The notes beneath the pieces were generated by a model. It was not told the DNA's origin. It did no database searches and saw only the letters and a program-made list of their open reading frames with translations. Positions 1-8,871 of a stretch of DNA of 64,000 bases are shown piece by piece. How positions within the stretch are numbered: the first letter of the stretch is position 1; each line of letters starts with the position of its first letter. Location of the stretch: the NCBI GenBank assembly GCA_031177685.1, contig JAPSGI010000015.1, positions 1 through 64,000 on the forward strand, read 5' to 3'. A program made the position numbers and the translations under genes. The stretch comes from Solirubrobacteraceae bacterium. Its GTDB lineage: Bacteria > Actinomycetota > Thermoleophilia > Solirubrobacterales > Solirubrobacteraceae.

Positions 1-22
1 CCCGATGTGCGTGGCGAGGCTC

Positions 23-1342
23 ATGCTCCGCCGCGTCCTTCTCGTCGCAAGTTCCCTCGCCGCGCTGACGGCCATGCTGGCCGTCGCGTCGCTCGCCGCG
101 CCCGCCAAGGCGCCGGTCGTGACGTCGATCTCGCCGAAGAAGCTCGCCGTCGGCGACACGCTGACGATCCGCGGGCGCAACTTCGTGCCGGGCAAGTTCA
201 AGAACATCGTCGTGTTCCAGCGCCCCCGCTCACGCGCGGTGTTCGTCGCCGCCGACCGCGCGACGCGCACGCGGATCAAGATCCGCATCACGAACAAGCT
301 CCAGCCCTTCCTCGCCCAGCGCGCCGGCCAACCCGTCCACACCCGCTTCGCGCTGCGCGTCCTCGCGCGCCGGCTCGGCAAGCGGTTCACCTCGAAGCGG
401 CTCTCCCCGCTGGTCGGCCCCCCGACCGGCGCCGTCGCGCCGCCCGGGGCCAGCACGGACTGCGACCACGACAAGATCCCCAACTCGGTCGAGCTCGACG
501 ACGACAACGACCTCCTCACCGACGTCGAGGAGGAGCGGTTCAAGATGAACACCTGCAACCCGGACCACGACGGGGACGGGATGGAGGACGGTTGGGAGTA
601 CTACTCGGCGCTCGACCTCAACTCGCGCGCCGTGCCCTACCCCGGCAAGCGCCCGTTCCCCAATCCGATGGACCGCGGCGACGCCGACTACGACCACGAC
701 GGCGACGGCCTTCACCAGCGGCAGGAGTACGCCGCCTGGGTCCGCTACGGCAACCACCGGCTGCTGACGCCGGAGGAGACCGGCCTGTCGCGGCTGCTCT
801 ACAGCGACGGCGACCAGCAGAGCTACAACGAGAACGCCCTGATCGCGAGCAAGCCGTGGCTGGACCGGGAATCCGACGGGAGGCTGACCGACGACGAGCG
901 CGACGTCGACGGCGACGGCCTGCGCAACCAGTGGGAGACCAACGGCCCCGGGACGATCGCCTGGTGGACAACGTTCTACAAGGACGAGAAGCCCTACATG
1001 CACCCGTATCCCGAGCTGGACTTCCTCGATCCCGACAGCGACGGCGACACCGTCCTGGATGGCGACGACGACCAGGACCACGACGACTGGAGCAACCTCC
1101 AGGAGCTGGTTGGAGATCGGGCCGACGGGTCTCCGCTGTACGGGCTGCGCAGCCACGATCTGATGGTCCATCCGTACAACCCGTGCCTCCCCAACCACTT
1201 CTCGCGCACCTGCTCCCGCTACACCCCCGGCGAGGACAAGGCGTGGCCGCCCTTCGACACGACGTACCTCCCGAACCTTCCCAAGAAGCTTCCCTACGGG
1301 AGCTCGACCGAGATGGGGCTCCACTGGCCGAAGGACTGGTAA
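23..1342 (+). CDS. Secreted IPT/TIG-domain protein with aspartate-rich calcium-type repeats
   Basis: A 439-residue protein, probably exported. The first 30 residues look like a signal peptide: Arg-Arg, then a hydrophobic stretch ending Ala-Lys-Ala. Residues about 31-115 resemble an IPT/TIG beta-sandwich (VTSISPKKLAVGDTLTIRG). From about residue 145 there are repeated Asp-rich loops such as DHDGDG, DVDGDG and DSDGD, the pattern of thrombospondin type 3/calcium-binding repeats. I chose the ATG at 23 because GAGG sits just upstream and it begins the signal peptide; an in-frame ATG at 5 exists, and the frame is open to the window edge, so a longer start cannot be excluded. A strong terminator follows. 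The role is unknown; a calcium-stabilised surface protein is an inference. Confidence 0.75.
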   Translation: MLRRVLLVASSLAALTAMLAVASLAAPAKAPVVTSISPKKLAVGDTLTIRGRNFVPGKFKNIVVFQRPRSRAVFVAADRATRTRIKIRITNKLQPFLAQRAGQPVHTRFALRVLARRLGKRFTSKRLSPLVGPPTGAVAPPGASTDCDHDKIPNSVELDDDNDLLTDVEEERFKMNTCNPDHDGDGMEDGWEYYSALDLNSRAVPYPGKRPFPNPMDRGDADYDHDGDGLHQRQEYAAWVRYGNHRLLTPEETGLSRLLYSDGDQQSYNENALIASKPWLDRESDGRLTDDERDVDGDGLRNQWETNGPGTIAWWTTFYKDEKPYMHPYPELDFLDPDSDGDTVLDGDDDQDHDDWSNLQELVGDRADGSPLYGLRSHDLMVHPYNPCLPNHFSRTCSRYTPGEDKAWPPFDTTYLPNLPKKLPYGSSTEMGLHWPKDW

Positions 1343-1391
1343 CCCGTCCGGCCCGCAGAGCCCCGCCCTTCCTGACACAAGACCACACCCA

Positions 1392-1428
1392 GAGCCGCCC
1401 GCGCCCCCCGCGCGGGCGGCTCTCTTTT
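1392..1428 (+). terminator. Rho-independent terminator
   Basis: A perfect 12-bp GC stem (1392-1403 with 1411-1422, loop of C residues) runs into TCTTTT. It ends the secreted-protein gene and insulates lon. This is the only hairpin in the window with a clear T tract. Confidence 0.9.
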
Positions 1429-1458
1429 CGTGGGCCGGGAGCGCGGAGTTCGTTGCGA

Positions 1459-1480
1459 TAGACTACTTACGACTCGTAAG
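1459..1480 (+). promoter_or_regulatory. Candidate lon promoter -10 with palindromic operator
   Basis: TAGACT at 1459-1464 could be a -10 box. It is followed at 1466-1480 by CTTACGACTCGTAAG, a perfect 7-bp inverted repeat around one central base. The palindrome would cover the transcription start of lon, the usual place for a repressor site. It does not match the HspR (HAIR) or ClgR consensus as I know them, so the regulator is unknown. Confidence 0.55.
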
Positions 1481-1499
1481 CGACTTCAAAGGCGACAGC

Positions 1500-3788
1500 A
1501 TGGCGACCATCCTTCCCCTGATCCCGCTCGACGACGTGGTCGTGTTCCCCACGATGGACGTCACGCTGCCCCTCGACCCCGGTGCGGACGAGCGCGTACT
1601 GCTGGTCCCCCGCCGCGACGACCACTTCGCCGGCGTCGGCACCGTGGCGCAGGTCGTCGAGCGCGTGCGGCTGCCCGGCGGCGGCCGCGCGGTCTCGCTC
1701 TCGGGCCTGCACCGCGCGACGATCGGCGCGGCGCAGTCGGCGACCGACGGCTCGCTGCGGGTCGAGGTGACCGAGCACCCCGACGACGTGCCCGTGGACA
1801 AGCGCACCCGCGAAGCGGAGCGCGAGTACCGCGCCGTGGTCGAGGAGATCCTCGAGCTGCGCGGCGACGACGGGCGCATCGCGGCCTTCCTGCGGTCGAT
1901 CACCGAGCCCGGTCCGCTGGCCGACACCACCGGCTACTCCCCGGACGTGAACTACGAGCAGAAGGTCGAGCTGCTGGAGACGCTCGACGTGACCGAGCGC
2001 CTGGAGCGCGCCCTGCAGCTGCAGCGCGAGCGCCTGGCCGAGCTGCAGATCCGCCGGCGCATCCGCGACGACGTCGAGGAGGGGGCCGAGCGCCAGCAGC
2101 GCGAGTACCTGCTGCGCAAGCAGATGGAGTCGATCCGCAAGGAGCTGGGCGAGGACGAGGCCTCGGTCGTGGAGGAGTACCGCGCCAAGATCGAGGAGGC
2201 CGGCATGCCCGGCGAGGTGCGCGAGCAGGCCGAGCGCGAGCTGGGCCGCCTGGAGCGCATGGGCGAGCAGTCGGGCGAGGCCTCGATGATCCGCGGCTAC
2301 CTGGACTGGCTGATCGCCGTGCCCTGGGCCAAGCGCTCCGACGAGCGCCTCGACCCGGTGCACGCGCGCGAAGTGCTCGACGCCGACCACGCGGGCCTGG
2401 AGGACGTCAAGGACCGCATCACCGAGTACATCGCGGTCAAGAAGTTGCGCGAGGAGCGCGGCATCCAGGAGGACCGCCGCTCCGGTGCGATCCTGACCCT
2501 GATCGGGCCCCCAGGGACCGGCAAGACGTCGATCGGCGAATCGATCGCCCGCGCCACGGGGCGCGAGTTCGTGCGCATGTCGCTGGGCGGCGTGCGCGAC
2601 GAGGCGGAGATCCGCGGCCACCGCCGCACGTACATCGGCGCGCTGCCCGGCCGCCTGGTCCGCGCGCTGCGCGACGCCGGGACGATGAACCCGGTGATCA
2701 TGCTCGACGAGGTCGACAAGGTCGGGGCCGACTGGCGCGGCGACCCCAGCGCCGCGCTGCTGGAGGTGCTGGACCCCGCGCAGAACCACTCGTTCCGCGA
2801 CCACTACCTGGACGTCGAGATCGACCTGTCCAACGTGCTGTTCCTGGCCACCGCGAACGTCGCGGAGACCATCCCCGGCCCGCTGCTGGACCGCATGGAG
2901 GTCATCCGCTTCGACGGCTACACCGTGGCCGAGAAGGTGGCGATCGCCCGGGACTACCTGTGGCCGCGCCAGCGCGAGCGCAACGGCCTGCGCGAGGACG
3001 AGGTGTCGATCGACGACGCCGTCCTGCGCACGATCGTGGACGAGTACACCCGCGAGGCCGGCGTGCGCCAGCTCGAGCGCGAGCTGGGCACGGTGCTGCG
3101 CAAGACCGCCACGCGGATCGCGTCGGGCGAGGCGTCCGCACCGGTCACCGTCGACCTCGACGCCGTCCGCGAGGCGCTGGGCAAGCAGCGCTTCTTCCAG
3201 GAGTCGGCCAGCCGCACGGCGGTCCCCGGAGTGTCCACCGGCCTGGCCGTCACCGGGACCGGCGGCGACGTGCTGTTCGTCGAGGCCAGCGCGATGCCGG
3301 GCCGCGGCGAGCTGGTCCTCACCGGCCAGCTGGGCGACGTGATGAAGGAGTCCGCGCGCATCGCGCTGTCCTACGTGCGCGCCCACGCGGCGGACCTCGG
3401 CATCCCCGACGAGGCGTTCGAGGACCGCGAGTTCCACCTGCACGTGCCCGCGGGCGCGATTCCCAAGGACGGCCCGAGCGCGGGCATCACGATGGCCACA
3501 GCGCTGGCGTCGCTGCTGTCGGGCCGGCCCGTCAAGCACACGGTCGGCATGACAGGCGAGGTCACCCTGCAGGGCCGCGTGCTGCCGATCGGCGGCGTCA
3601 AGCAGAAGGTGCTCGCCGCCCACGCGGCGGGGCTGACCGACGTGGTCCTGCCCGAGCGCAACCGCCCGGACGTCGACGACGTCCCCGAGGACGTGCGCGA
3701 GCAGCTCGCGTTCCACCCCGTGATGACGATCGGCGAGGTGCTCGAGCTGGCGCTGGAGCCGGCGCGTCAGGACCTGGCGGTCGCCTGA
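1500..3788 (+). CDS. lon: ATP-dependent protease La (Lon)
   Basis: Cytoplasmic AAA+ serine protease that unfolds and degrades damaged and regulatory proteins. At 762 residues it is a normal bacterial LonA length. The N-terminal substrate domain covers roughly residues 5-190. The AAA+ module has Walker A GPPGTGKT near residue 336 and Walker B IMLDEVDK near 400. The protease domain carries the Ser-Lys dyad: Ser660 in KDGPSAG and Lys703 in GGVKQK. The ATG follows a weak AAAGGCG. The gene has its own candidate promoter and palindrome. Its last 22 bp overlap the convergent methyltransferase gene. Identification is secure. Confidence 0.97.
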   Translation: MATILPLIPLDDVVVFPTMDVTLPLDPGADERVLLVPRRDDHFAGVGTVAQVVERVRLPGGGRAVSLSGLHRATIGAAQSATDGSLRVEVTEHPDDVPVDKRTREAEREYRAVVEEILELRGDDGRIAAFLRSITEPGPLADTTGYSPDVNYEQKVELLETLDVTERLERALQLQRERLAELQIRRRIRDDVEEGAERQQREYLLRKQMESIRKELGEDEASVVEEYRAKIEEAGMPGEVREQAERELGRLERMGEQSGEASMIRGYLDWLIAVPWAKRSDERLDPVHAREVLDADHAGLEDVKDRITEYIAVKKLREERGIQEDRRSGAILTLIGPPGTGKTSIGESIARATGREFVRMSLGGVRDEAEIRGHRRTYIGALPGRLVRALRDAGTMNPVIMLDEVDKVGADWRGDPSAALLEVLDPAQNHSFRDHYLDVEIDLSNVLFLATANVAETIPGPLLDRMEVIRFDGYTVAEKVAIARDYLWPRQRERNGLREDEVSIDDAVLRTIVDEYTREAGVRQLERELGTVLRKTATRIASGEASAPVTVDLDAVREALGKQRFFQESASRTAVPGVSTGLAVTGTGGDVLFVEASAMPGRGELVLTGQLGDVMKESARIALSYVRAHAADLGIPDEAFEDREFHLHVPAGAIPKDGPSAGITMATALASLLSGRPVKHTVGMTGEVTLQGRVLPIGGVKQKVLAAHAAGLTDVVLPERNRPDVDDVPEDVREQLAFHPVMTIGEVLELALEPARQDLAVA

Positions 3789-4813
3789 TAGAGGGTCTGG
3801 TTCGGGATCGCCCGCACGCGCACGCGCCGCGGCGTCCCGAACCCGACCTCCGCCAGCCAGCCGGCCAGCTCGGCGGGCGAGTAGGTCTCCGCGCCCGAGG
3901 TCAGGTGGAAGAAGAGCCCGAGGTAGGCGGAGCTGTCCGGCCGCTTGCCCGCCGGACGCGTGAACAGGTCCAGTACCGCGACCGAGCCGCCGGGGCGCAG
4001 GATCGCGCGCGCCCGGCGCAGCAGCTCCACGTTCTGGTCGGGGGAGAGGTGGTGGACGATGTTGAAGGCCAGCGCGAGGTCGTAGGGGCCGCCGAGGTCG
4101 CCGGTCAGGACGTCGCCCTCCACGTACGCGACGCGGTCGGCGTAGCCCTCCGCGGCGGCGATCTCGCGAGCGGCGGCCACGCTGCCCGGCAGGTCCACCA
4201 CCGTCGCGCGCAGGTCGGGGTGGCGCTCGCACAGGCGCGCGCCGAACCAGCCGTGTCCGCCCGCCAGGTCGACCACGTCCGTCGCCCCCTGCGCGAGCTT
4301 CAGGCCGCGCGCCACCTCGGGCGCCGACAGCCGCGCCAGCTCGAACTGCCCGCGGATGTAGGTGCGCCAGTAGGGATCGTCGGGCGGGCGGTCGTGCATC
4401 GCCACGCTGCGGCCGTCGCGCACGAGGTCCTCTAGCTGCGACCACCACGCCCAGTACTCGGCGTTGTCGGCGAGGAAGCCGAGCACCGACGTGTCCGAGT
4501 CCGGGTCCAGCCAGCGGCGCGCCCGGCGCTCGAGCTCGTAGCGCCCGCCGCGCTCGTGCACGATCTCGCTGGCCGCGAGGGCGTCCAGCAGCAGCTTGGC
4601 GCCCGGCTCGCGCAGCTCCAGCCGGTCCGCGAGCTGCGCCGCGGTGACCGGGCCGCGCGCCAGCTCGCCGAAGACGCCGACCCGCGCCGCGACCTGCAGC
4701 ACCCGGCCGGCGGGCGGCGCGAACATGGATGTAACGACCGGCCACGGCCCCAGGTTCGCCCGGAAGGCGATGCGCTCGAGGAGGTTCTCGGGCTGGGCGC
4801 CGACGCGCGCCAT
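3767..4813 (-). CDS. O-methyltransferase-like SAM-dependent methyltransferase
   Basis: A 348-residue protein of the two-domain O-methyltransferase type (acetylserotonin/hydroxyneurosporene methyltransferase family). The N-terminal 90 residues form a winged-helix dimerisation region (VAARVGVFGELARGPVTAAQ). The Rossmann SAM site is VVDLAGGHGWFGARL near the middle, followed by an acidic motif VVDLPG and a FNIVHHL segment usual in this family. The start at 4813 (MARVGAQPENLLERIAF) is supported by TAGGAT seven bases upstream, suggesting a leaderless mRNA. It is divergent from murB and convergent with lon. The substrate is unknown. Confidence 0.85.
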   Translation of the reverse strand: MARVGAQPENLLERIAFRANLGPWPVVTSMFAPPAGRVLQVAARVGVFGELARGPVTAAQLADRLELREPGAKLLLDALAASEIVHERGGRYELERRARRWLDPDSDTSVLGFLADNAEYWAWWSQLEDLVRDGRSVAMHDRPPDDPYWRTYIRGQFELARLSAPEVARGLKLAQGATDVVDLAGGHGWFGARLCERHPDLRATVVDLPGSVAAAREIAAAEGYADRVAYVEGDVLTGDLGGPYDLALAFNIVHHLSPDQNVELLRRARAILRPGGSVAVLDLFTRPAGKRPDSSAYLGLFFHLTSGAETYSPAELAGWLAEVGFGTPRRVRVRAIPNQTLYQATARS

Positions 4814-4820
4814 CGAGGCG

Positions 4821-4826
4821 ATCCTA
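4821..4826 (-). promoter_or_regulatory. -10-like box, leaderless methyltransferase mRNA
   Basis: TAGGAT on the minus strand, 7 nt before the ATG at 4813. No convincing -35 is visible. Confidence 0.5.
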
Positions 4827-4846
4827 GCCGCACGGGGCATGGCATC

Positions 4847-4852
4847 TAGGCT
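4847..4852 (+). promoter_or_regulatory. -10-like box, leaderless murB mRNA
   Basis: TAGGCT, 7 nt before the GTG at 4860. It decides the murB start, because the in-frame ATG at 4839 would lie upstream of the expected transcription start. Confidence 0.5.
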
Positions 4853-4859
4853 TCGCCGC

Positions 4860-5900
4860 GTGTACGAGGAGCACGACGTCCCGCTGGCGCCGCTCACCAC
4901 GCTCCAGCTGGGCGGGCGCGCGCGGCGGCTCGTGGCGCCGCGAACCGACGACGAGCTCGTCGAGGCCATTCGCCACGGGCACGACCCGCTGCTCCTGCTG
5001 GCGGGCGGCAGCAACGTCGTGATCGCGGACTCCGGCTTCCCGGGCACGGTCGTCCGTGTGGCCACGTCCGGCGTAGAGATCGGCGAGCGCGACGGCCACG
5101 TGCGGCTCGACGTGGCGGCCGGCGAGGACTGGGACACGCTGGTGGAGCGCACGGTTGGCGAGGGCCTCGTGGGATTCGAGTGCCTGTCCGGCATCCCCGG
5201 CTCGGTGGGCGCGACGCCGATCCAGAACGTCGGGGCCTACGGGCAGGAGGTGGCCGAGACCGTCGTGTCGGTCCGCGCCTACGACCGCACGCAGGACCGC
5301 GTGGTCGACCTGGCGCCCGCGGAGTGCGGGTTCGCCTACCGCGCGAGCCGCTTCAAGCGCGCCGACCGCGGGCGCTTCGCGATCCTGCGCGTCGCCTACG
5401 AGCTGCCGCGCTCGCCGCGGTCGGCGCCGGTGCGCTACGCCGAGCTCGCGGACGCGCTGGGCGTCGAGCTGGGGGAGACGGCCGCGCTCGCCGAGGTGCG
5501 CGAGGCCGTCCTGGCGCTGCGTCGCGGCAAGGGCATGGTCGTGGACCCCGCGGACCCCGACTCGGTCAGCGCCGGCTCCTTCTTCACCAACCCCGTGCTC
5601 GAGGCGGCGGCGTTCGACGAGCTGCGCGAGCGGGCGGGCGCCGATCCCCCGGGCTGGCCCGAGCCCGACGGCCGCGTCAAGACCTCGGCGGCCTGGCTGA
5701 TCCAGCGCGCCGGCTTCGAGCGCGGCCACGGCGACGGGCGCATCGGCCTCTCGCGCAAGCACACGCTGGCCATCGTCAACCGCGGCGGCGGCAGCGCCGC
5801 CGAGCTGGTCGCTCTGGCGCGCGAGCTGCGCGCCGGCGTGCGCGAGCGCTTCGGCGTCACGCTGGAGCCCGAGCCGGTGCTGGTGGGGCTGGAGCTGTAG
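4860..5900 (+). CDS. murB: UDP-N-acetylenolpyruvoylglucosamine reductase (MurB)
   Basis: FAD enzyme that reduces UDP-GlcNAc-enolpyruvate to UDP-MurNAc with NADPH, in the cytoplasm. The 346-residue protein has the flavin-binding segment LLAGGSNVVIAD, then IPGSVGATPIQNVGAYGQEV, the YRASRFK patch, and SAGSFFTNP containing the catalytic Ser. These are features of type I MurB (the E. coli-like form). The GTG start at 4860 is favoured by the -10-like box; ATG 4839 is the alternative. It stands alone, 50 kb from the dcw cluster, where murB often lies between murC and ftsQ. A TTG-started glycosyltransferase follows 9 bp later. Confidence 0.93.
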   Translation: MYEEHDVPLAPLTTLQLGGRARRLVAPRTDDELVEAIRHGHDPLLLLAGGSNVVIADSGFPGTVVRVATSGVEIGERDGHVRLDVAAGEDWDTLVERTVGEGLVGFECLSGIPGSVGATPIQNVGAYGQEVAETVVSVRAYDRTQDRVVDLAPAECGFAYRASRFKRADRGRFAILRVAYELPRSPRSAPVRYAELADALGVELGETAALAEVREAVLALRRGKGMVVDPADPDSVSAGSFFTNPVLEAAAFDELRERAGADPPGWPEPDGRVKTSAAWLIQRAGFERGHGDGRIGLSRKHTLAIVNRGGGSAAELVALARELRAGVRERFGVTLEPEPVLVGLEL

Positions 5901-5909
5901 GCCGGACGG

Positions 5910-6914
5910 TTGGACCTGGCGATCGTCATCGTCGCCTTCGGGGGCGCGCCGGCGCTGGGACGCACGCTCGACGCGCTGGCCGCCCAGTGTGGGCCGGGCG
6001 ACGAGGTCGTAATCGTCGACAACGCTGGCGACGCGCGGGAGGCGACGCGCGCGGGCATCGAGCTCATCGAGCCGGGCGCGAACCTCGGGTTCGCGCGCTC
6101 CGCCAACCTGGGCGCCGCCGCGACCAGCGCGGAGACGATCGTCTTCCTCAACCCGGACGCCGTGCCCGAGCCGGGCTGTCTGGACGCGCTGCGCGCACCG
6201 CCCGACGGCTGGGACGCCTGGATGCCCTTGATCGCGCTGCCGGACGGGGAACGTGTGAACAGCGCGGGCAACGTCGCCCACTTCACCGGCTTCGGCTGGA
6301 CCGGGCGCTACGGCGAACCGGTCGCCGCCGTGGGGACGGAGCCACGCGAGGTGGGCTTCCTGTCGGGCGCGTGCCTGGCGGTCCGCCGGACGGCCTGGGA
6401 GGCGGTCGGCGCGTTCCCCGGAGCGTTCTTCATGTACGTCGAGGATCTCGATCTCTCCCACCGGCTGCGGTTGGCGGGCCGGCGCTTCGGGCTTCTGCCC
6501 GCGGCGCGTGTGCGCCACGACTACGCCTTCGACCGCGGTCCCGAGAAGCTGTGGCGGCTCGAGCGCAACCGGCTGCTGATGGTCGTGCGCTGCTACCCGG
6601 CGGCCGTGCTCGCGCGTGTCGTCCCGGCCCTGATCGCCACCGAGGTGGCGCTGCTGGTCTACGCGACCGCCGACGGGTGGGGCGTGGCCAAGGCGCGCGC
6701 GACCGCCGGCTTCCTGCGCGCGCTGCCGCGCGCGCTGCGCGAGCGGCGCGCGATCCAGGGCGGGGTCCGGATCTCCGCCCGCGAGTTCGCCGGCGCGCTG
6801 GTGGCCGAGCTCGACTCGCCCTTCTTCGGCCGCCCCGGGCGCGCCCGCCTGCTGCGGACCGGCCTGCGCGCCTACTGGGCGCTGGTTCGAGGTACGCTCG
6901 CGCGCGAGACGTGA
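5910..6914 (+). CDS. GT2 glycosyltransferase, rhamnosyltransferase-like
   Basis: A 334-residue GT-A fold transferase. The nucleotide-sugar region starts at the N-terminus (LAIVIVAFGG), with VVIVDNAGD, then NLGFARSANLGA and the metal-site region FLNPDAVPEPG. The segment FMYVEDLDLSHRLRLAGRRF is typical of the WbbL-like rhamnosyltransferase branch. The C-terminal third contains a hydrophobic stretch (LARVVPALIATEVALLVYA). The start is TTG at 5910, 9 bp after murB; no good ribosome site is visible, so coupling to murB is likely. Its end overlaps the next GT2 start as GTGA. The substrate is not predictable. Confidence 0.85.
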   Translation: MDLAIVIVAFGGAPALGRTLDALAAQCGPGDEVVIVDNAGDAREATRAGIELIEPGANLGFARSANLGAAATSAETIVFLNPDAVPEPGCLDALRAPPDGWDAWMPLIALPDGERVNSAGNVAHFTGFGWTGRYGEPVAAVGTEPREVGFLSGACLAVRRTAWEAVGAFPGAFFMYVEDLDLSHRLRLAGRRFGLLPAARVRHDYAFDRGPEKLWRLERNRLLMVVRCYPAAVLARVVPALIATEVALLVYATADGWGVAKARATAGFLRALPRALRERRAIQGGVRISAREFAGALVAELDSPFFGRPGRARLLRTGLRAYWALVRGTLARET

Positions 6915-7669
6915 TCCTCGAGCGCTCCTGCCTGGCGGTCGTACCCGCCTACAACGAGGCCGCGACCGTCGGCGGGGTCGTGCGGGCCCTGCAGGAGCAC
7001 GCGCCAGCCTTCGACGTGGTGGTGGTGGACGACGGCTCGACCGACGAGACCGCCACGCTTGCCGCGGCGAGCGGGGCGAGCGTGCTGCGCCATCCCTTCA
7101 ACCTGGGCATCGGCGGCGCCGTGCAGTCGGGGTTCAAGTTCGCCCTGGAGAACGGCTACGACTACATGGTCCAGGTGGATGCCGACCGTCAGCACGATCC
7201 CGCCGAGATCGGCAAGCTCGTGCGCGCGATGGAGACCGACCCGGCGCTCGACGTGGTGTGCGGGTCGCGCTTCCTGGCGCGGCTGCGCTACTACGGTCCG
7301 ATCAGCCGCCGGGCCGGCATCCACGTATTCGCCTTCCTGCTCTCGCACCTGGTCGGCCAGCGCGTCACCGACCCGACGTCGGGCTTCCGCCTCTACAACC
7401 GCCGCGCGATCGCCCTGTTCGCGCGCGACTACCCGCACGACTACCCGGAGGTCGAGGCCGTGCTCGTGCTCCACCACCACCGGCTGCGCATGCGCGAGGT
7501 CGCCGTGCGGATGTTCCAGCGCGGGGGCGGGCAGTCGTCGATCCGCTCGGGCAAGTCGGTCTACTACACGGTCAAGGTGCTGCTGGCGATCTTCGTCGGC
7601 CTCGGCCGGCGCCGGCCCGTGGTCGAGCCCGGCGACGGCGCACCCGTCAGCGCCACGCACGGGATCTGA
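6911..7669 (+). CDS. GT2 glycosyltransferase, dolichol-phosphate mannosyltransferase-like
   Basis: A 252-residue GT2 protein of the DPM1/polyprenyl-phosphate sugar transferase group. Motifs are VVPAYNEAATVGGVV, VVVVDDGSTDET, the DAD-type metal site in MVQVDADRQHDP, and DPTSGFRLYNR. It lacks clear C-terminal membrane helices; the next gene, a small DUF2304 membrane protein overlapping by one base, probably supplies the membrane partner, as often seen for this pair. The GTG start overlaps the upstream stop. A role in loading a lipid-phosphate sugar donor is inferred. Confidence 0.85.
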   Translation: MILERSCLAVVPAYNEAATVGGVVRALQEHAPAFDVVVVDDGSTDETATLAAASGASVLRHPFNLGIGGAVQSGFKFALENGYDYMVQVDADRQHDPAEIGKLVRAMETDPALDVVCGSRFLARLRYYGPISRRAGIHVFAFLLSHLVGQRVTDPTSGFRLYNRRAIALFARDYPHDYPEVEAVLVLHHHRLRMREVAVRMFQRGGGQSSIRSGKSVYYTVKVLLAIFVGLGRRRPVVEPGDGAPVSATHGI

Positions 7670-8067
7670 TGGAGCCGCGCGTCCAGGTCGTGGCGATCGC
7701 CCTGGCAACCGGCCTGCTGCTCGTGCTGCTGCTGCTCGTGCGCCGGCGCCGCCTGCTCGAGCGCTACGCGATCCTGTGGCTGCTCAGCGCGCTGGCGCTG
7801 CTCGTGCTCGCCAGCTGGACCGGACTGCTGGAGGCGCTGGCCGACGTGGTGGGCATCGCGTACGCGCCCTCGGCCCTGTTCGTGTTCGCGTTCAGCTTCG
7901 TGCTGGTCCTGCTGCTGCACTTCTCGGTCGCCGTCTCGCGGCTGGCCGACCAGAACAAGGTCCTCGCCCAGCGGCTCGCGCTGCTGGAGGAGCGCCAGCG
8001 GCGCAGCGAGGCCGAGTCCCGCGGTGAGGACGACGAGTTCGCCCCCGAGTCCGCGCTGCGCGACTGA
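7669..8067 (+). CDS. DUF2304 small membrane protein
   Basis: A 132-residue protein with an N-terminal helix, two further hydrophobic segments (LWLLSALALLVLASWTGLL; LFVFAFSFVLVLLLHFSVA) and a charged coiled-coil tail (ADQNKVLAQRLALLEERQRR). Size and layout fit DUF2304, which regularly accompanies DPM1-like GT2 enzymes. The start ATG shares a base with the previous stop (TGATG). It ends directly against the convergent gene at 8068 with no spacer. Confidence 0.8.
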   Translation: MEPRVQVVAIALATGLLLVLLLLVRRRRLLERYAILWLLSALALLVLASWTGLLEALADVVGIAYAPSALFVFAFSFVLVLLLHFSVAVSRLADQNKVLAQRLALLEERQRRSEAESRGEDDEFAPESALRD

Positions 8068-8871
8068 TCAGCGGCCCCACAGCAGCCGCTGCGCCGCATA
8101 CTCGGCGCGCGCCGGCAGGGGGCGGGGCCCCCAGAACGCGCGGTGGGCGAGCCGGTCCAGCGGCCCCAGCCGGGACTCGCGCGCCAGCTCGCCGGCGCGC
8201 GCGTAGAGCGGCGCGTGCTTGGCACGCAGCCGGCGGAAGGACTGCCGGTAGCGCCGGCGATCGGCCCGCAGCTTCGAGCGCCCGCCGGGGTGGCGGCGGT
8301 ACTCGAGCACCTCGGCGTCGACCAGCCGCCCGCGCCAGCCGTGCGCCAGCGCGTGCAGCCACAGCTCCCAGTCCTCGTAGTGCTCGAGGGACGGGTCGAA
8401 GCCGCCGGTGTCGGCGAACAGCTCGCGGCGCGCCAGGGCGGAGAGGCCGATCGCGTGCCGGTACAGCAGGCGGTAGGGGTCGTAGGGGCGCATCCGCAGC
8501 ACGTGGCTCGCCGCGCCGAAGCAGCGCATGTGGCCGTAGGCGAAACCCAGCCGCGGGTCGGCGTCCAGCGGCGCACGCAGCGCGGCGAGCGCACCGGGCG
8601 CCAGCCGGTCGTCGGCGTCCAGCACGAGCGCGTACGGCGTGGCGACGCGGGCCAGGCCGGCGTTGCGCGCTTCGCACACGCCGGCATGCTCGAGCCGCAG
8701 CACCTCGACGCCCGGACCGGCGACCGCGTCGAGCGCGGCGTGCGTCTCGGCGCCCGTCGAGCCGTCGTCCACCACGACGACGCGCGCCCCCTGCCCGCGC
8801 GCGCTGGCCACCGCCTCGGGGAGGAAGCGCCCGTACTCGAAGCACGCGATCACGACCGTGACATCGCTCAT
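8068..8871 (-). CDS. GT2 glycosyltransferase
   Basis: A 267-residue GT2 protein: N-terminal VTVVIACFEYGRFLPEAV, VVVVDDGSTGAET, then HAGVCEARNAGLARV and the metal-binding LVLDADDRLAPGAL. The sequence HYEDWELWLHAL corresponds to the acceptor/catalytic ED-type motif. It is the last gene of a minus-strand glycan operon and overlaps the upstream GT2 by 4 bp (ATGA). The sugar and acceptor are unknown. Confidence 0.85.
   Translation of the reverse strand: MSDVTVVIACFEYGRFLPEAVASARGQGARVVVVDDGSTGAETHAALDAVAGPGVEVLRLEHAGVCEARNAGLARVATPYALVLDADDRLAPGALAALRAPLDADPRLGFAYGHMRCFGAASHVLRMRPYDPYRLLYRHAIGLSALARRELFADTGGFDPSLEHYEDWELWLHALAHGWRGRLVDAEVLEYRRHPGGRSKLRADRRRYRQSFRRLRAKHAPLYARAGELARESRLGPLDRLAHRAFWGPRPLPARAEYAAQRLLWGR

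Noticed and set aside
1430-4435. Very long open frames on both strands over lon and neighbouring genes
   Set aside because: They are Arg/Ala/Gly-rich shadows caused by high G+C; only the lon frame shows conserved motifs.
4839-4841. ATG start for murB
   Set aside because: It lies upstream of the likely transcription start given by TAGGCT, and family proteins start close to the flavin domain; it remains possible.
6893-6898. TACGCT before the GT2 start at 6911
   Set aside because: Spacing is 12 nt and the gene overlaps the upstream stop, so coupling is the simpler explanation.
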